Under the pieces are notes generated by a model. It was given only the letters and a program-made list of their open reading frames with translations. It did no database searches and had not been told where the DNA came from. From Gammaproteobacteria bacterium (GTDB lineage: Bacteria; Pseudomonadota; Gammaproteobacteria; JADZEE01), in the NCBI GenBank assembly GCA_020850735.1, contig JADZEE010000035.1:1-50128 (forward strand): DNA of 50,128 nt, written 5' to 3'. The translations under genes were made by a program, and so were the position numbers. Below are positions 8,814 to 17,514 of this stretch, piece by piece. Position 1 is the stretch's first letter. Each line of letters opens with the position of its first letter.

Positions 8814-9602
8814 ATGTCCGCGCAGGAATCCGCCGCACCCGCACTGACGTGGACTTCAGCCACCTTGAGCCACGTCGGCAACGTCCGCCGGCTCAACGAG
8901 GACTCGTGCCTCGATCGCCCGGACATCGGGCTGTGGGTGGTGGCCGACGGCATGGGCGGACACGCCGCAGGCGACCTGGCCAGCCAGCTCGTCGTCAACA
9001 TGCTGGATTCACTGCGGGCGCCCGAGTCGCTGAACGGCTTCATCGACGCGGTCGAGGATGCCCTGCTCAAAGCCAACGCGCGGCTGATCAAGATGGCCAC
9101 CGACACCAATCAGACCAGCGGCAGCACGGTCGTCGCCTTGCTCGCATTCGGACGCCATGCGGCCTATATCTGGGCCGGTGACAGCCGCCTGTACCGGCTG
9201 CGCCAGGGCCAGCTCAGGCAACTGAGCACGGACCACTCGCAGATCGAGCTGTATATCGAGAAGGGCCTGCTGACCCGCGAGGAGGCGGCCGGGCACCCGG
9301 CGGCCAACATGGTGACGCGGGCCGTCGGTGGCAGCCCCGATCTGCATCTGGACGTCGACGTCACCGACATCGAACCCGGCGACCGCTACGTGCTGTGCTC
9401 CGATGGTCTGGACAAGCACGTGCGCGACGCGGACATTGCCGAGCTGCTCGCGCGCGGGACCGTCGGCGACGCCGCCCGGGCGCTCATCGACACCACCCTG
9501 GAGCGCGGCGCCACGGACAACGTGACGGTGGCCGTGATAGAAATCAGTGAACGCGACGGCGTGCCGCCCGCCGCGCAACGCGGTGCGTCCGCGCTGGGTT
9601 AG
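8814..9602 (+). CDS. PP2C-family protein serine/threonine phosphatase
   Basis: This is a 262-residue PPM/PP2C phosphatase of the Stp1/PppA type that removes phosphate from Ser/Thr using two metal ions. Visible motifs in order are RRLNEDS near residue 26, VVADGMGGHAAGD near 42-54 with the metal-binding D45, GSTVVALL, WAGDSRLYRL, LCSDGLD and the final metal site TDNVTV. No membrane segment is seen. It sits between the cyclase-FHA gene and the kinase gene on the same strand, with 184 and 37 bases between them. The obvious role is to reverse phosphorylation by the downstream kinase, as in PppA/PpkA pairs of type VI secretion loci. No type VI genes are present here. The family is certain; the substrate is inferred. 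Confidence 0.92.
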   Translation: MSAQESAAPALTWTSATLSHVGNVRRLNEDSCLDRPDIGLWVVADGMGGHAAGDLASQLVVNMLDSLRAPESLNGFIDAVEDALLKANARLIKMATDTNQTSGSTVVALLAFGRHAAYIWAGDSRLYRLRQGQLRQLSTDHSQIELYIEKGLLTREEAAGHPAANMVTRAVGGSPDLHLDVDVTDIEPGDRYVLCSDGLDKHVRDADIAELLARGTVGDAARALIDTTLERGATDNVTVAVIEISERDGVPPAAQRGASALG

Positions 9603-9639
9603 TCAGGCAACGGCGATTCGACCGACGGAGATCTGAATC

Positions 9640-12600
9640 TTGGCCGACTTCAAAACCGCATTGCAGGCCCTGTCGCGCGGCGAGCTGAATCTCGATGTGG
9701 TCGCGAAAAACATCGACAAGGTGTTGCGCAAGTCGCCCAAGCTGGCGACGCAGATGCTCGAGGAGCTGCGCGCGGCCTACGGCAACGATCTCATCGACGC
9801 CCAGACCTACGCGTCGCTGAAAAAGCGCGTCCAGGACGTGGTCGGACTGACCGACACCGGCGGCAGCACCGACGATGCGACGCGATTCGGCAGCGCCGAC
9901 AGTACGCAGATACTGACCGACGCCGACCGCGAGGCCATTGCCGCGGAGGCACGCGCGGCGACCCAAATCGACTACACCGGCACGGATACCAGCGGCACGG
10001 TCGACTTCGACCTGAGCGGGCCGACGACCGGCACCAGCGCCGAAAGCTGGGGCACGACCGGCACCGGCGCGGCCGGCACCGGCTGGGCGCAGCCCGGCAA
10101 GCCACAGGAGGTCGAACCGCTCAAGATCCAGCCGGGGGTGGTGCTGAAGGAACGTTTCCGGCTCATGGAGGTGCTCGGCGTCGGCGGCATGGGCACCGTG
10201 TACCGCGGCGTCGACCTGCTCAAGGAAGAAGCGCGCGACAAGAACCCCTACGTGGCGCTGAAGGTTCTGAACGAGGACTTCAAGCAGCACCCCGATTCGT
10301 TCATCGCGCTCCAGCGCGAAGCGTCGCGCCAGCAGAAGCTCGCCCATCCCAACATCGCCACGGTCTACGACTTCGATCGGACCGGCTCCACCGTGTTTAT
10401 CACCATGGAGCTCATGGAGGGCACACCCCTCAACGTCTTCATCAAGAAGAACGCCAAGTCCAAGGGCGGACTGCCGTTCGCGGAAGCGTGGCCGATCATT
10501 GAAGGCCTCGGTCGCGGCCTGACGTACGCGCACGAGCGCAGCATGGTCCATTCGGACTTCAAGCCGGGCAACTGCTTCCTGCTCAAGGACGGCGCCATCA
10601 AGATCCTCGATTTCGGCATCGCGCGCGCGGTCAAGAATCCGCTGGCAGGCGAGGCGGAGAAAACGCTGTTCGACCCGGGCAAGCTCGGCGCCCTCACGCC
10701 CGCCTACGCCAGCGCCGAGATGCTCGAAGGCGAGGATCCCGATCCGCGCGATGACATCTACGCGCTAGCCTGCGTCGCCTACGAACTGCTCACGGGACGT
10801 CATCCCTTCAACAAGCTGCCGGCCAATGCCGCGCGCGACAACAAGCTCATGCCGGCCCCGATCAAGGGGCTCAAGCGCCGACAGTGGAAGGGACTGCTGC
10901 GCGGGCTCGCCTTCGCGCGCGCCGACCGCAGCCAGTCCGTGCAGGAATTTCTCGAACAGATCGAGGGCAAGAGCAACTGGTACAAGAATCCGTTCATCGT
11001 CGGCGGAGCGATCACGCTCGTGGCCGTGCTGGCGGGCACGCCGCAAATTGTGTCCTACCTGCAAAAGCAGAAGATCGACGGTGTCATTGCCGCGATCAAC
11101 GGCGGCGATCCACAGGTCGTACAGGGCTACCTCGACCAGCTGCCGCGCTTGCGCGAACCCGACGCGCCGGAGTCGGACCTCGACGCCGACGACGAAAAGC
11201 GCATCCTCGATGAAACCCGCGACACGTTGATCTCGTATTTCGAGTCACGCATCGCGACGCTCACCGACGAACGGGAATTCCGCGCTGCCGAGGGCCTGCT
11301 GAGCGATCTGAAGAGCCTGTTCCCCGACAACATCAAGGTCGTACAGATCGATGAGACCGTGGTGGAGAAGCAGAACTTCCTGCTCGCCCAGCTCAACGAT
11401 CGGATCAACAAGGCGCTCGACGACGGCAAGCTGCTGGCGTCCGGGGACGACGAGGGGATCGCCACCGTCCTCCAGGACGTCAGCAAGGTCGCACCCGAGC
11501 AGGTCAAGTACTATGCCCCGCGGCTGTCGGCAGCGCTGTCCGCCCAGGCGGAGGAAGCCCTGCTGAGCCTCGATTTCGACCGCGCGCAGACGGTCGTCGA
11601 CGAGGGGCTGGCGCTCGTGAAGCTGGCCGTGCCGGGCAAAAACGACGTCATTCTGGTCAACCTCGCGGACAAGATCCGCAATACCCGCGAACAGTCCGAA
11701 CAGGATCAGCTCATCGCCGAGGCTGAGAGCCGGATTGAAGCCGCGCTGCCGCAGCTGACCGATCTCGGCAGTTACGCCGGACTCGGCGACGCGGTGGCCC
11801 GACTCGCGCGCAACCGTCCGGATCATCCTTTGCTCGCTGACCTGGCCGCGAGGGTCGCGCCGCTGCTCCAGACCGAGGCGAAGCGCATTCGCAGCGAACG
11901 CGACTGGACGGCGGTCGGCGCGCTCGACGGCCAGCAGGCGCTGTTCGCGGGGCTGGGGCTCGAGAATGAGCTGCTGCGCCTGGACACGGAACGGGCCGAA
12001 TTCGACCAGCGCGTGGACGGTCTGCTCAAACAGCTCGCCGCGGCGGTCGCCGAGGACCGGCTGCAGGCGCCCGCGCAACCGAATGCGACGACCATTCTCG
12101 CCGACATGAGCGCCGCCGCGGGCAGCGCGGGCGTCGTCGAGCGCGCCCGCGACGCGCTCGCCCGAGCCTATTTGCACGACGCCCGCAAGCTGCGCGCGAA
12201 CGGCGACTGGGCACAGGCTCGCCAGGCGCTGAGCGCGGCCGGAAAACTCGGTCCGTCCGCGACCGTCGGCGAACAGCTGGCGACCGAAACGACGCTGGTC
12301 GGCAGGCTGGAGAAATTGGCGCCGGCCGAACGCGCCAAGCTGCTGGCCGACCGCAGCGCCGAGGCTCAGACGCTGCACGCGGAGCTCGATCGCCAGATTG
12401 CGGACATGGCGCCGACGCCGCTGGCGGCGCAGAGCGTACTCGCCACCGTCGACCGCATCGCAGCGCTCGATCCCGGCGACGCGAAAATCGCCACCGCGCG
12501 CGACGCGGTGGCGGGCCGTCTGGCCGACGCCGCCACGTCGATCGGCGAAGGCGGCGCCTGGGACGCGGCGATCGCGACACTGCGCGACGCGGTTGCCCTG

Positions 12601-14649
12601 GTGCCGGAATCCACGCGCCTGGCCAGCACGTTCGAGCAGCTGCGCGAAAATGCCCGGACCGCCCTCGCAACGGCGCAACAGAAGGCCATCGAGGACGGCA
12701 AGACCCGGATCGCCGAGTTGCTGGCCGAGCCGACCTTCGACCGCGCCTTCGACGTCGCCCTGCAGGAGCGGTTCGACAAGCTGCAGCCCTTCCTGCCGGC
12801 CGACGATCCGTGGCTGACGGCGACACGCCGGGAAGCGGGTGAGAAATACGTCGCGCGCGCCACGCAGATGCGTGAGGAGCAGCGCTTCGAGGAGGCCGGT
12901 AGTCTGCTCGACAAGGGCGAACGCTACGCGCCCGCTCTCGACGCGCTCGCGAACGAACGCCAGCAGCTGGCCGCGGCCGAGCAGGACTTCCAGCGCGCAC
13001 GCGATGAAGAGCTGCGCAAGGCGGAAATCGACGGTCTGAAACAGACTGTGCTCACGCAGGCGAAGGCGCGCGAGGTGACCAACGTCAAGGCGACCCTGGA
13101 CAAGCTGCGGGAGCTCTTGCCGCCCGACGACCCGTTCCTCGTTCAGGAAGTCCCGCCACTGCTCGGCGATGCTTACCTGAAGCTCGCGCAGAGCATGGCG
13201 GAAAAGGGCAACTTCATCGCCGCGCTCAAGTTCGCCCGCGAGGGCGTGGAAATCTCGCCGAACGACCAGCAACTTCAGCAGGCCGTGCGGGCCAACACGC
13301 TCAAGGGCAACGAAGCCGAGCTGCGCCAGCTGTTCACGGGCGAAATTACCGGCCTCGACGTCGACCTGGTGAAGAAGTCGCTCGGCGAAATCCAGCTGCT
13401 CGACCCGAGTCGCTACGTTGCCGTGGCCGGAGATCTCGAGAAGATCCTGGCCGACCGGATTCAGCCGCTCATCGACCAGGACCTGAGCGCTGCCGACAAC
13501 CTGATGAAAAAGGGCAAGGTGTTGTTCGGCGACAGCGAGTTGCTCGCCAAGCTCGACCAGCAGATCGAAACCCGCAAGGCCGCGCAGCAGGTATGCAAGA
13601 GCTGCCCGCTCATCCGGGACGCCATGGACGCGCGCCGTCTGACCAAGGCCCAGGCGCTGCTCAGGGACGCGAAAAAGGATCCCGGCGACAAGGACCACCC
13701 GGATATCGCGCGCGTCGCGGCGGATCTGACCAAGCAGATCGCAACCGCGGAAGAGGCACTGGCGGCGTTCAAGACCGAGCAGGATCGACTGCAGCAGAAA
13801 GGTGCGGTCACCGAGCCTGAGCTCAAACAGGCCGAGATGCTGCTGGCTGCGGCGCAGAAAGTCTGGATCGACCGCAGCTACGAAGCGCAGGCCAACTGGC
13901 TGAAACAGGAGCTCGACAAGCTCCGACCCCGGGTGCCCGGCAAGGTGGAGGCGGGCTATCCCGGCCAGGTTTTCGGCAGTGGCATCGTGCTGCCCTACAG
14001 CGGATCCTCACCCCAGCCCTGCAAACCAGGCCTGGCGGGTTACGGAACGCGCAAGCGCGGCCAGTGCTTTGCGCTGCTCGATGACAACAAGCGCGGTCCG
14101 CTCATGGTCGTGGTCCCCGCGGGCAGCGGTGTCGCCAAACCATTCGCCATCAGCAAGTACGAGATCACTTACTACGACTACAACCGGTTCTGCGAGCTGA
14201 GCAACTGGTGCAAACCGATCCCGGTATCCAAGGACAAGATAAGTCTGCCGGTCACCAACATCAGCATCAAGGATGCGGAGGCTTTCACGGACTGGTTGTC
14301 CAAACGCACCGGTGCGAGCTATCGCCTGCCGTCCGCCGAGGAATGGGCGTACGCGGCCGATGCGGCTGGCAAGCAGCCGAAGAAGGACTACAACTGCCGC
14401 CTGGAGCAGGGCGGTCAGGTCCTCAAGGGCCAGGCCGTGATGAGCGTGACCACCGGCAAACCGAACGGTTGGGGGCTGTTCAACTATATCGGCAACGTCC
14501 AGGAGTGGGCGACCAGTGGTAACGGCATCGTCGTCCGCGGCGGTGCGTATCAGGATAGCTTCTCCAAGTGTGACGTCTCGCTCGAACGCTCGCACGACGG
14601 CAGTCGCGACGAGGCGACGGGTTTCCGCATCGTCCTCGACATGGGCTGA
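9640..14649 (+). CDS. Giant transmembrane Ser/Thr protein kinase with TPR-like stalk and C-terminal FGE/SUMF1-fold domain
   Basis: The TTG start has ACGGAG nine bases upstream. This 1669-residue protein has an N-terminal helical region (1-100), a Thr/Gly-rich linker, and a Hanks-type kinase domain at about 172-440. Its glycine loop GVGGMG lies at 180-185, the ALKVL lysine near 208, and DFG at 324-326. The catalytic loop reads HSDFKPGN, with D306 kept but Ser instead of Arg, making it a non-RD kinase. One membrane segment lies at about 451-470. Roughly 970 residues of helical, TPR-like repeats follow, then a formylglycine-generating-enzyme (FGE)-like domain from about 1480 (RLPSAEEWAYAA, IGNVQEW, RGGAY, GFRIV). 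If the kinase is cytoplasmic, the stalk and FGE fold are periplasmic and could be a sensor. Only one of the two catalytic FGE cysteines is present (near residue 1644), so enzymatic FGE activity is unlikely. Confidence 0.9.
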   Translation: MADFKTALQALSRGELNLDVVAKNIDKVLRKSPKLATQMLEELRAAYGNDLIDAQTYASLKKRVQDVVGLTDTGGSTDDATRFGSADSTQILTDADREAIAAEARAATQIDYTGTDTSGTVDFDLSGPTTGTSAESWGTTGTGAAGTGWAQPGKPQEVEPLKIQPGVVLKERFRLMEVLGVGGMGTVYRGVDLLKEEARDKNPYVALKVLNEDFKQHPDSFIALQREASRQQKLAHPNIATVYDFDRTGSTVFITMELMEGTPLNVFIKKNAKSKGGLPFAEAWPIIEGLGRGLTYAHERSMVHSDFKPGNCFLLKDGAIKILDFGIARAVKNPLAGEAEKTLFDPGKLGALTPAYASAEMLEGEDPDPRDDIYALACVAYELLTGRHPFNKLPANAARDNKLMPAPIKGLKRRQWKGLLRGLAFARADRSQSVQEFLEQIEGKSNWYKNPFIVGGAITLVAVLAGTPQIVSYLQKQKIDGVIAAINGGDPQVVQGYLDQLPRLREPDAPESDLDADDEKRILDETRDTLISYFESRIATLTDEREFRAAEGLLSDLKSLFPDNIKVVQIDETVVEKQNFLLAQLNDRINKALDDGKLLASGDDEGIATVLQDVSKVAPEQVKYYAPRLSAALSAQAEEALLSLDFDRAQTVVDEGLALVKLAVPGKNDVILVNLADKIRNTREQSEQDQLIAEAESRIEAALPQLTDLGSYAGLGDAVARLARNRPDHPLLADLAARVAPLLQTEAKRIRSERDWTAVGALDGQQALFAGLGLENELLRLDTERAEFDQRVDGLLKQLAAAVAEDRLQAPAQPNATTILADMSAAAGSAGVVERARDALARAYLHDARKLRANGDWAQARQALSAAGKLGPSATVGEQLATETTLVGRLEKLAPAERAKLLADRSAEAQTLHAELDRQIADMAPTPLAAQSVLATVDRIAALDPGDAKIATARDAVAGRLADAATSIGEGGAWDAAIATLRDAVALVPESTRLASTFEQLRENARTALATAQQKAIEDGKTRIAELLAEPTFDRAFDVALQERFDKLQPFLPADDPWLTATRREAGEKYVARATQMREEQRFEEAGSLLDKGERYAPALDALANERQQLAAAEQDFQRARDEELRKAEIDGLKQTVLTQAKAREVTNVKATLDKLRELLPPDDPFLVQEVPPLLGDAYLKLAQSMAEKGNFIAALKFAREGVEISPNDQQLQQAVRANTLKGNEAELRQLFTGEITGLDVDLVKKSLGEIQLLDPSRYVAVAGDLEKILADRIQPLIDQDLSAADNLMKKGKVLFGDSELLAKLDQQIETRKAAQQVCKSCPLIRDAMDARRLTKAQALLRDAKKDPGDKDHPDIARVAADLTKQIATAEEALAAFKTEQDRLQQKGAVTEPELKQAEMLLAAAQKVWIDRSYEAQANWLKQELDKLRPRVPGKVEAGYPGQVFGSGIVLPYSGSSPQPCKPGLAGYGTRKRGQCFALLDDNKRGPLMVVVPAGSGVAKPFAISKYEITYYDYNRFCELSNWCKPIPVSKDKISLPVTNISIKDAEAFTDWLSKRTGASYRLPSAEEWAYAADAAGKQPKKDYNCRLEQGGQVLKGQAVMSVTTGKPNGWGLFNYIGNVQEWATSGNGIVVRGGAYQDSFSKCDVSLERSHDGSRDEATGFRIVLDMG

Positions 14650-14726
14650 CGGGTACGGACTCGCGCAGCGCGGTGGTAGCATGAGACACGCATCGGTGCG
14701 CCATCCACACGGCCGGGGATCCACGC

Positions 14727-16829
14727 GTGGCTGATGCGACTTTGCGCAGCCTGGCGCGCAGGCATGCCGCAGGCGAACTGAGTCGTGAGGAGTACCGCCA
14801 GCAACGAGCCGAGCTCGTGGAGGGCATCACGGCGGGTCGGATCGCAGTCGCTGCGCCGCCCGAACCGCCCCCGCCCGCACAGCCACCCCCCCCGGTGGAC
14901 GACCTCGACAGGACGCGGCCCATCAGCGCATCCTCATTGCGCGGGTCGCACCGGACGCGTTCGTTGCCGCTCATCGTGACCGGTGTAGTGGCGGCGGTCG
15001 TCGTCATCGCAGCCATCGCCGGCCTGCTCATGCTGAACGAACAGCCGGCACCGGCCGTCACGCCGGCTGCGCTGCCCGCGCCACCGCCCGCCAACGCGCC
15101 CCTGGCCGAGTTCGTTGCCCGCGGCGACTATCAGGAAACGTACGTGACGGCGCTGATCGACGCCTGGCAACGACTGGCGGCCGCTGAACGCGAACAGGCG
15201 CAAGCCAGCCCGGCCTACCGAGAGCTCGTCACCGGGATCTACCGGGAGCTGGTCGAGGAACGCGCGGTCGCCGAGCTCGATTCGAAGCTGCAGTCCATCG
15301 AGCGTCAAGGCCAGCTCAGGCGCCTGGTCGAGGCGCTCGGCATCACGGATCCGCGCGTCGTCGACGGTCTCGCGGCGCTCGCGGCCGCGGCGGCCGACCG
15401 TACCGCGACGCAGGCCGACATTCCGGCGGACGCGCAGACGCCGACCATCGAACCGGCCGTCGAACCGGCCGTCGAACCCGCCACCGAACCCGCCGCCGAA
15501 CCGGCCGCCGAACCCGCCGCCGAACCGGCCGCCGAACCGGCCGCCGAACCGGCCGCCGAACCCGCCGCCGAACCCGCCGCCGAACCCGCCGCCGAACCCG
15601 CCGCCGAACCCGCCGCCGAACCCGCCGCCGAACCCGCCGCCGAACCCGCCGCCGAGCTTGCCCCGATGCCCGCGGCACCCGTGGATCGCACGGCGGTCGC
15701 CGCCGCGGCACGGGACAGCGCTGCTCCGACCGTCGCCACGAAGCGCAACGGCTGTAATCCGGCGCTCGCGCGCAGCCGCCGCCCCTATTGCCGCGACGTG
15801 CTCGTCGCCGGCGGCCCGGGCCCGGTCATGGTCGTGCTGCGTCCCGGTGAGTACACCATGGGGGGCGAGCGGGCGAGCGAGCAACCCGCCCACCCGGTCC
15901 GTATCGACTACGCCTTCGCGATCTCCGCCTACGAGATCACCGCCGGCCAGCTCAAGGCCTTCTGCGCGGCGACCGCGCGTGAGTGTGGCGAGCAACCCTG
16001 GGGCGCCGACGACTACCCGGCGGTCAACGTCAGCTGGAGCGACGCCGCGGCTTACGCGCGCTGGTTGCGCGAGCAGACCGGTATGGATTACCGCCTGCCG
16101 AGCGAGGCGGAGTGGGAGTACGCCGCGCGCGGCGGCACCTCGACACGCTATCCGTTCGGCGAGGAACTGCTGCCGACTCATGCCCGTTTCTCGTACCAGA
16201 CGCCGGTCGAGGCACCGCTGCCGGTGTCCGATCGCTCGGTTAATCGCAACCGCTTCCGTCTCTATCACATGGTCGGCAACGTCCGCGAATGGGTCGAGGA
16301 TACGTGGGCGCGGAATTACGCCGGCGCTGCCGGCGATGGTAGCGCCCGCCGCGACGCCGGGACCGACGTGCACACCGTACGCGGCGGCTCGTTCCGCGAC
16401 GGTGCCGACTCGCTGCGTTCCGCCGCGCGAACCGGCCTGCCCGGCAGCCACCGCGACCGGGAGACGGGCTTTCGCGTGGTGCTGGATTTCCGTTCCGCCG
16501 CGGCCGCGGGTGCCGTGCCGCACAGCGACATCGACTGGTTGAGCGCGCAGCGGGCGGGTGCGTTCACCGTACAACTGTTTGCAGTGAATCACGCCGAAAA
16601 GCTGCGCCAGCTCGTCGCGGCGCATCCCGACCTGCGCCTGCGCGTGCTGCCATCGGGCGATCCGTCGGTGCGTTTCCGGGTGGTTTTCGGCGCCTTCGAT
16701 ACGGCCGACCAGGCACGGGCCGCCTACGCGGCGCTGCCCGCCGCCATCACCGGCGAGTCGGCGCAGCCGGTGGTGAAATCCTTCGCCGATCTCCAGAGCC
16801 AGACCAAAACCCGGGCCGCACGGCCATGA
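14727..16829 (+). CDS. Membrane-anchored FGE/SUMF1-fold protein with EPAA repeat and C-terminal SPOR domain
   Basis: This 700-residue product starts at GTG. Residues 1-40 resemble a SHOCT-like helical hairpin (AAGELSREEYRQQRAEL). One membrane segment lies at about 79-103. A helical region follows, then a periplasmic EPAA-type linker (residues 242-309). An FGE-sulfatase-like domain occupies about 364-586 (YEITAGQLKAFC, YRLPSEAEWEYAARGG, VGNVREWVED, RGGSF, GFRVV). A SPOR-like domain lies at about 610-690 and would bind denuded peptidoglycan. Both positions of the FGE catalytic cysteine pair are replaced (Asp and Ser), so a binding role is more likely than catalysis. It is paralogous to the C-terminus of the preceding kinase: both FGE domains follow a short segment with two cysteines about 12-15 residues apart. 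Its last four bases overlap the start of the EAL gene. Confidence 0.85.
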   Translation: MADATLRSLARRHAAGELSREEYRQQRAELVEGITAGRIAVAAPPEPPPPAQPPPPVDDLDRTRPISASSLRGSHRTRSLPLIVTGVVAAVVVIAAIAGLLMLNEQPAPAVTPAALPAPPPANAPLAEFVARGDYQETYVTALIDAWQRLAAAEREQAQASPAYRELVTGIYRELVEERAVAELDSKLQSIERQGQLRRLVEALGITDPRVVDGLAALAAAAADRTATQADIPADAQTPTIEPAVEPAVEPATEPAAEPAAEPAAEPAAEPAAEPAAEPAAEPAAEPAAEPAAEPAAEPAAEPAAEPAAELAPMPAAPVDRTAVAAAARDSAAPTVATKRNGCNPALARSRRPYCRDVLVAGGPGPVMVVLRPGEYTMGGERASEQPAHPVRIDYAFAISAYEITAGQLKAFCAATARECGEQPWGADDYPAVNVSWSDAAAYARWLREQTGMDYRLPSEAEWEYAARGGTSTRYPFGEELLPTHARFSYQTPVEAPLPVSDRSVNRNRFRLYHMVGNVREWVEDTWARNYAGAAGDGSARRDAGTDVHTVRGGSFRDGADSLRSAARTGLPGSHRDRETGFRVVLDFRSAAAAGAVPHSDIDWLSAQRAGAFTVQLFAVNHAEKLRQLVAAHPDLRLRVLPSGDPSVRFRVVFGAFDTADQARAAYAALPAAITGESAQPVVKSFADLQSQTKTRAARP
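15450..15653 (+). repeat. 12-base tandem repeat (17 units) encoding EPAA/EPAV linker
   Basis: Seventeen uninterrupted in-frame copies of a 12-base unit (GAACCCGCCGCC and GAACCGGCCGCC variants) encode EPAV, EPAV, EPAT and then fourteen EPAA units. The unit length preserves the frame, so copy number can change by slippage without breaking the protein. The product is an acidic/proline spacer between the membrane-proximal helical region and the FGE domain. Confidence 0.9.
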
Positions 16830-17464
16830 GCGCGCCCGCCCGAAGCGCGACGGAAAATGATCTCGTCATCGGCAGGCAGGCCATCTTCGACCGTGACGGA
16901 CGGATCGCGGCCTACGAGCTGCTGTTTCGCGGCTCGCACGACCACGGCTACGCGCGCATCGCCAATCACGACGAAGCCACGCACCAGGTGATACTCAACA
17001 CGTTTCACGACAGCGCCCTCGACGACATCGTCGAGGGCCTGCCGGCGTTCCTGAACGTGAGCGCCGGTTTTCTCACCGGTACGTACCCGCTCGATCATCT
17101 GCTCGACGCCGGTCACGTCGTGCTGGAGATACTGGAATCCGTCAGCATCGACGCGCACGTGATCGCCGGCGCGCGTGCGCTCGCCCGCAAGGGCTTTCGC
17201 CTCGCGCTCGACGATTTCGTCTATGACGCCAGCTACGCACCGCTGCTCGACGTCGTCGACATCATCAAGATCGACGTCAAGGCTCTGCCCGCGGCGAGCG
17301 TCGCCGCTCACGTCGAGATGCTGCGCGAACACGACCTGCTGCTGGTCGCGGAGAAAATCGAATCGCGATCCGTGCACGCCCGCTGCCGAGACATCGGATT
17401 TCATCTGTTCCAGGGCTTCCACCTCGCGCGACCTGAGACGATCACGCGCTGGCGGCCGAGCTGA
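16826..17464 (+). CDS. EAL-domain c-di-GMP phosphodiesterase (YuxH-like, EAL only)
   Basis: The ATG overlaps the stop of the SPOR/FGE gene, implying translational coupling. The 212-residue protein is a short EAL domain of the YuxH/EAL-HDOD type, starting IGRQAIFDRDGRIAAYELLFR. The usual catalytic positions can be found: E31 (the E of EAL, here ELL), N77 (FLNVS), E101/E104 (LEILES), D129 and D130 (ALDDF), K148 (IKID), E176 (AEKIE) and Q196 (FQGF). The HDOD half usual in this subfamily is absent and the protein ends right after the EAL fold. The family can be active on c-di-GMP or degenerate; here the residues favour activity. The context suggests that c-di-GMP is a third signal in this cluster. 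Confidence 0.82.
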   Translation: MSAPARSATENDLVIGRQAIFDRDGRIAAYELLFRGSHDHGYARIANHDEATHQVILNTFHDSALDDIVEGLPAFLNVSAGFLTGTYPLDHLLDAGHVVLEILESVSIDAHVIAGARALARKGFRLALDDFVYDASYAPLLDVVDIIKIDVKALPAASVAAHVEMLREHDLLLVAEKIESRSVHARCRDIGFHLFQGFHLARPETITRWRPS

Positions 17465-17514
17465 ATGCTCGCGCTATCGCGCGCCAGCGCGGACACGCTG
17501 TTCACCGGTCACCC

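Noticed and set aside
11245..13698. Minus-strand open frame of 817 codons inside the kinase gene
   Set aside because: Mirror of the kinase stalk; composition-driven, no domain, no ribosome site, and the kinase frame is continuous.
14018..14649. Active formylglycine-generating enzyme
   Set aside because: The catalytic Cys pair is incomplete and no sulfatase gene lies nearby.
15450..15653. CRISPR array
   Set aside because: Units are 12 bases with no spacers and are in frame within a coding sequence.
14934..16625. Minus-strand open frame opposite the FGE-SPOR gene with a Gly-Phe-Gly repeat
   Set aside because: The repeat is only the antisense reading of the EPAA repeat; no independent support.
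9640..17464. Type VI secretion locus (kinase/phosphatase/FHA trio)
   Set aside because: No VipA, VipB, TssM, ClpV, Hcp or VgrG-like gene is present; only the regulatory trio is similar.
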